This document shows, piece by piece, positions 35,042 to 35,361 of a stretch of 35,361 nucleotides of DNA (positions are counted from its first letter, which is position 1; each line of letters starts with the position of its first letter). The notes beneath the pieces were generated by a model. It saw only the letters and a program-made list of their open reading frames with translations. It ran no database searches and was not told where the DNA came from. This DNA comes from Kiritimatiellales bacterium (GTDB lineage: Bacteria; Verrucomicrobiota; Kiritimatiellia; Kiritimatiellales; Pontiellaceae): the NCBI GenBank assembly GCA_021734345.1, contig JAIPJC010000021.1, forward strand, positions 1-35,361, given 5' to 3'. A program made the translations under genes and the position numbers.

Positions 35042-35361
35042 TATTTAAGATCCCACTCGCATGTTCCCGCCTGCTTGATGACCTGCTCCTTCCCGTTGAA
35101 CCGAAGGACAAGACTGGATGCCGGGGTGCCTTTGACGTCCACCTTGGCGCGGTTCGCCGACACGGTGACATCCAGCACCACGCCGTGGTAGCGAAGGTTG
35201 CGCACGGCCATCACGGGACAGTCGTCCGGCAGGTTCGGTTGGATATCGAGCGAGTCGCCATCCGGTTGCAGGCCCATGAAGCCGAGCGGCACGACGGCCG
35301 AGACCATGCTGCTTTCGGTAAACTCGAAATCGACGCCGACGCCCCCGGCGGTGCCGCCACC
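35041..35361 (-). CDS. C-terminal end of a probable glycoside hydrolase (N-terminus beyond window)
   Basis: The last 106 codons of a gene that enters from the right edge are open to 35361 and end with TAA at 35041. The sequence GGGTAGGVGVDFEFTESSMV, then PLGFMGLQPDGDSLDIQPNLP and NLRYHGVVLDVTV, resembles the C-terminal beta-sandwich that caps (alpha/alpha)6-barrel glycosidases and related enzymes. The exact family cannot be set from this fragment. Its stop overlaps the start of the esterase-like gene by one base, so the two are translationally coupled. Confidence 0.7.
   Translation of the reverse strand, partial: GGGTAGGVGVDFEFTESSMVSAVVPLGFMGLQPDGDSLDIQPNLPDDCPVMAVRNLRYHGVVLDVTVSANRAKVDVKGTPASSLVLRFNGKEQVIKQAGTCEWDLK

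Overview
The window looks like part of a GC-rich, Gram-negative marine bacterium of the Kiritimatiellota (Pontiella-like) or a close Verrucomicrobiota/Lentisphaerota relative. This is inferred from gene content, not from a marker gene. The signs are several secreted sulfatases, a PEP-CTERM protein, proteins with autotransporter-type beta-strand repeats, DxDGDG calcium-binding repeats, and a recurrent C-terminal 'NLV..W' module. No rRNA, tRNA, CRISPR array, insertion sequence or phage gene was seen.

Every supported gene lies on the minus strand, so transcription runs from the right end to the left. At the right edge is the C-terminal end of a probable glycoside hydrolase. Its stop overlaps the start of a secreted alpha/beta-hydrolase (34085-35041). 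After a 200-bp gap with a possible promoter comes a long run of closely spaced secreted enzymes (33884 down to 11408): a DUF5722-type glycosidase, a very large multidomain sulfatase, a second sulfatase with an unusual formylglycine motif, a sialidase-fold enzyme, a tiny possible secreted peptide, two paralogous WNEW-motif TIM-barrel/CBM9-like proteins, a large uncharacterised glycosidase-like protein, an SGNH esterase with CBM96-like and other modules, and a Tat-exported sulfatase.

A 223-bp AT-rich gap with the best promoter in the window then leads into a tandem family of three beta-strand-repeat surface proteins (11184 to 4281). The middle one is a mosaic: its N-terminal two thirds match the PEP-CTERM paralogue on one side and its C-terminal third matches the paralogue on the other side. 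A fourth surface-type protein (2423-4201) and the first 736 residues of a GH78 alpha-L-rhamnosidase (1-2210) finish the window. Hairpin terminators separate several of these last genes.

Together the genes read as a locus for desulfating, deacylating and breaking down a sulfated, probably rhamnose-containing algal polysaccharide such as ulvan or rhamnan sulfate. Surface or matrix proteins probably bind or display the machinery. No SusC/SusD pair, polysaccharide lyase, regulator or sulfatase-maturation enzyme is visible, so the substrate is an inference. The most interesting points are the mosaic beta-strand trio with exchangeable C-terminal ends, the 'FN-GD-EGW ... DWIR' module recurring in five different proteins, the paired WNEW enzymes, the CCVSR sulfatase and the 45-residue signal-peptide ORF.
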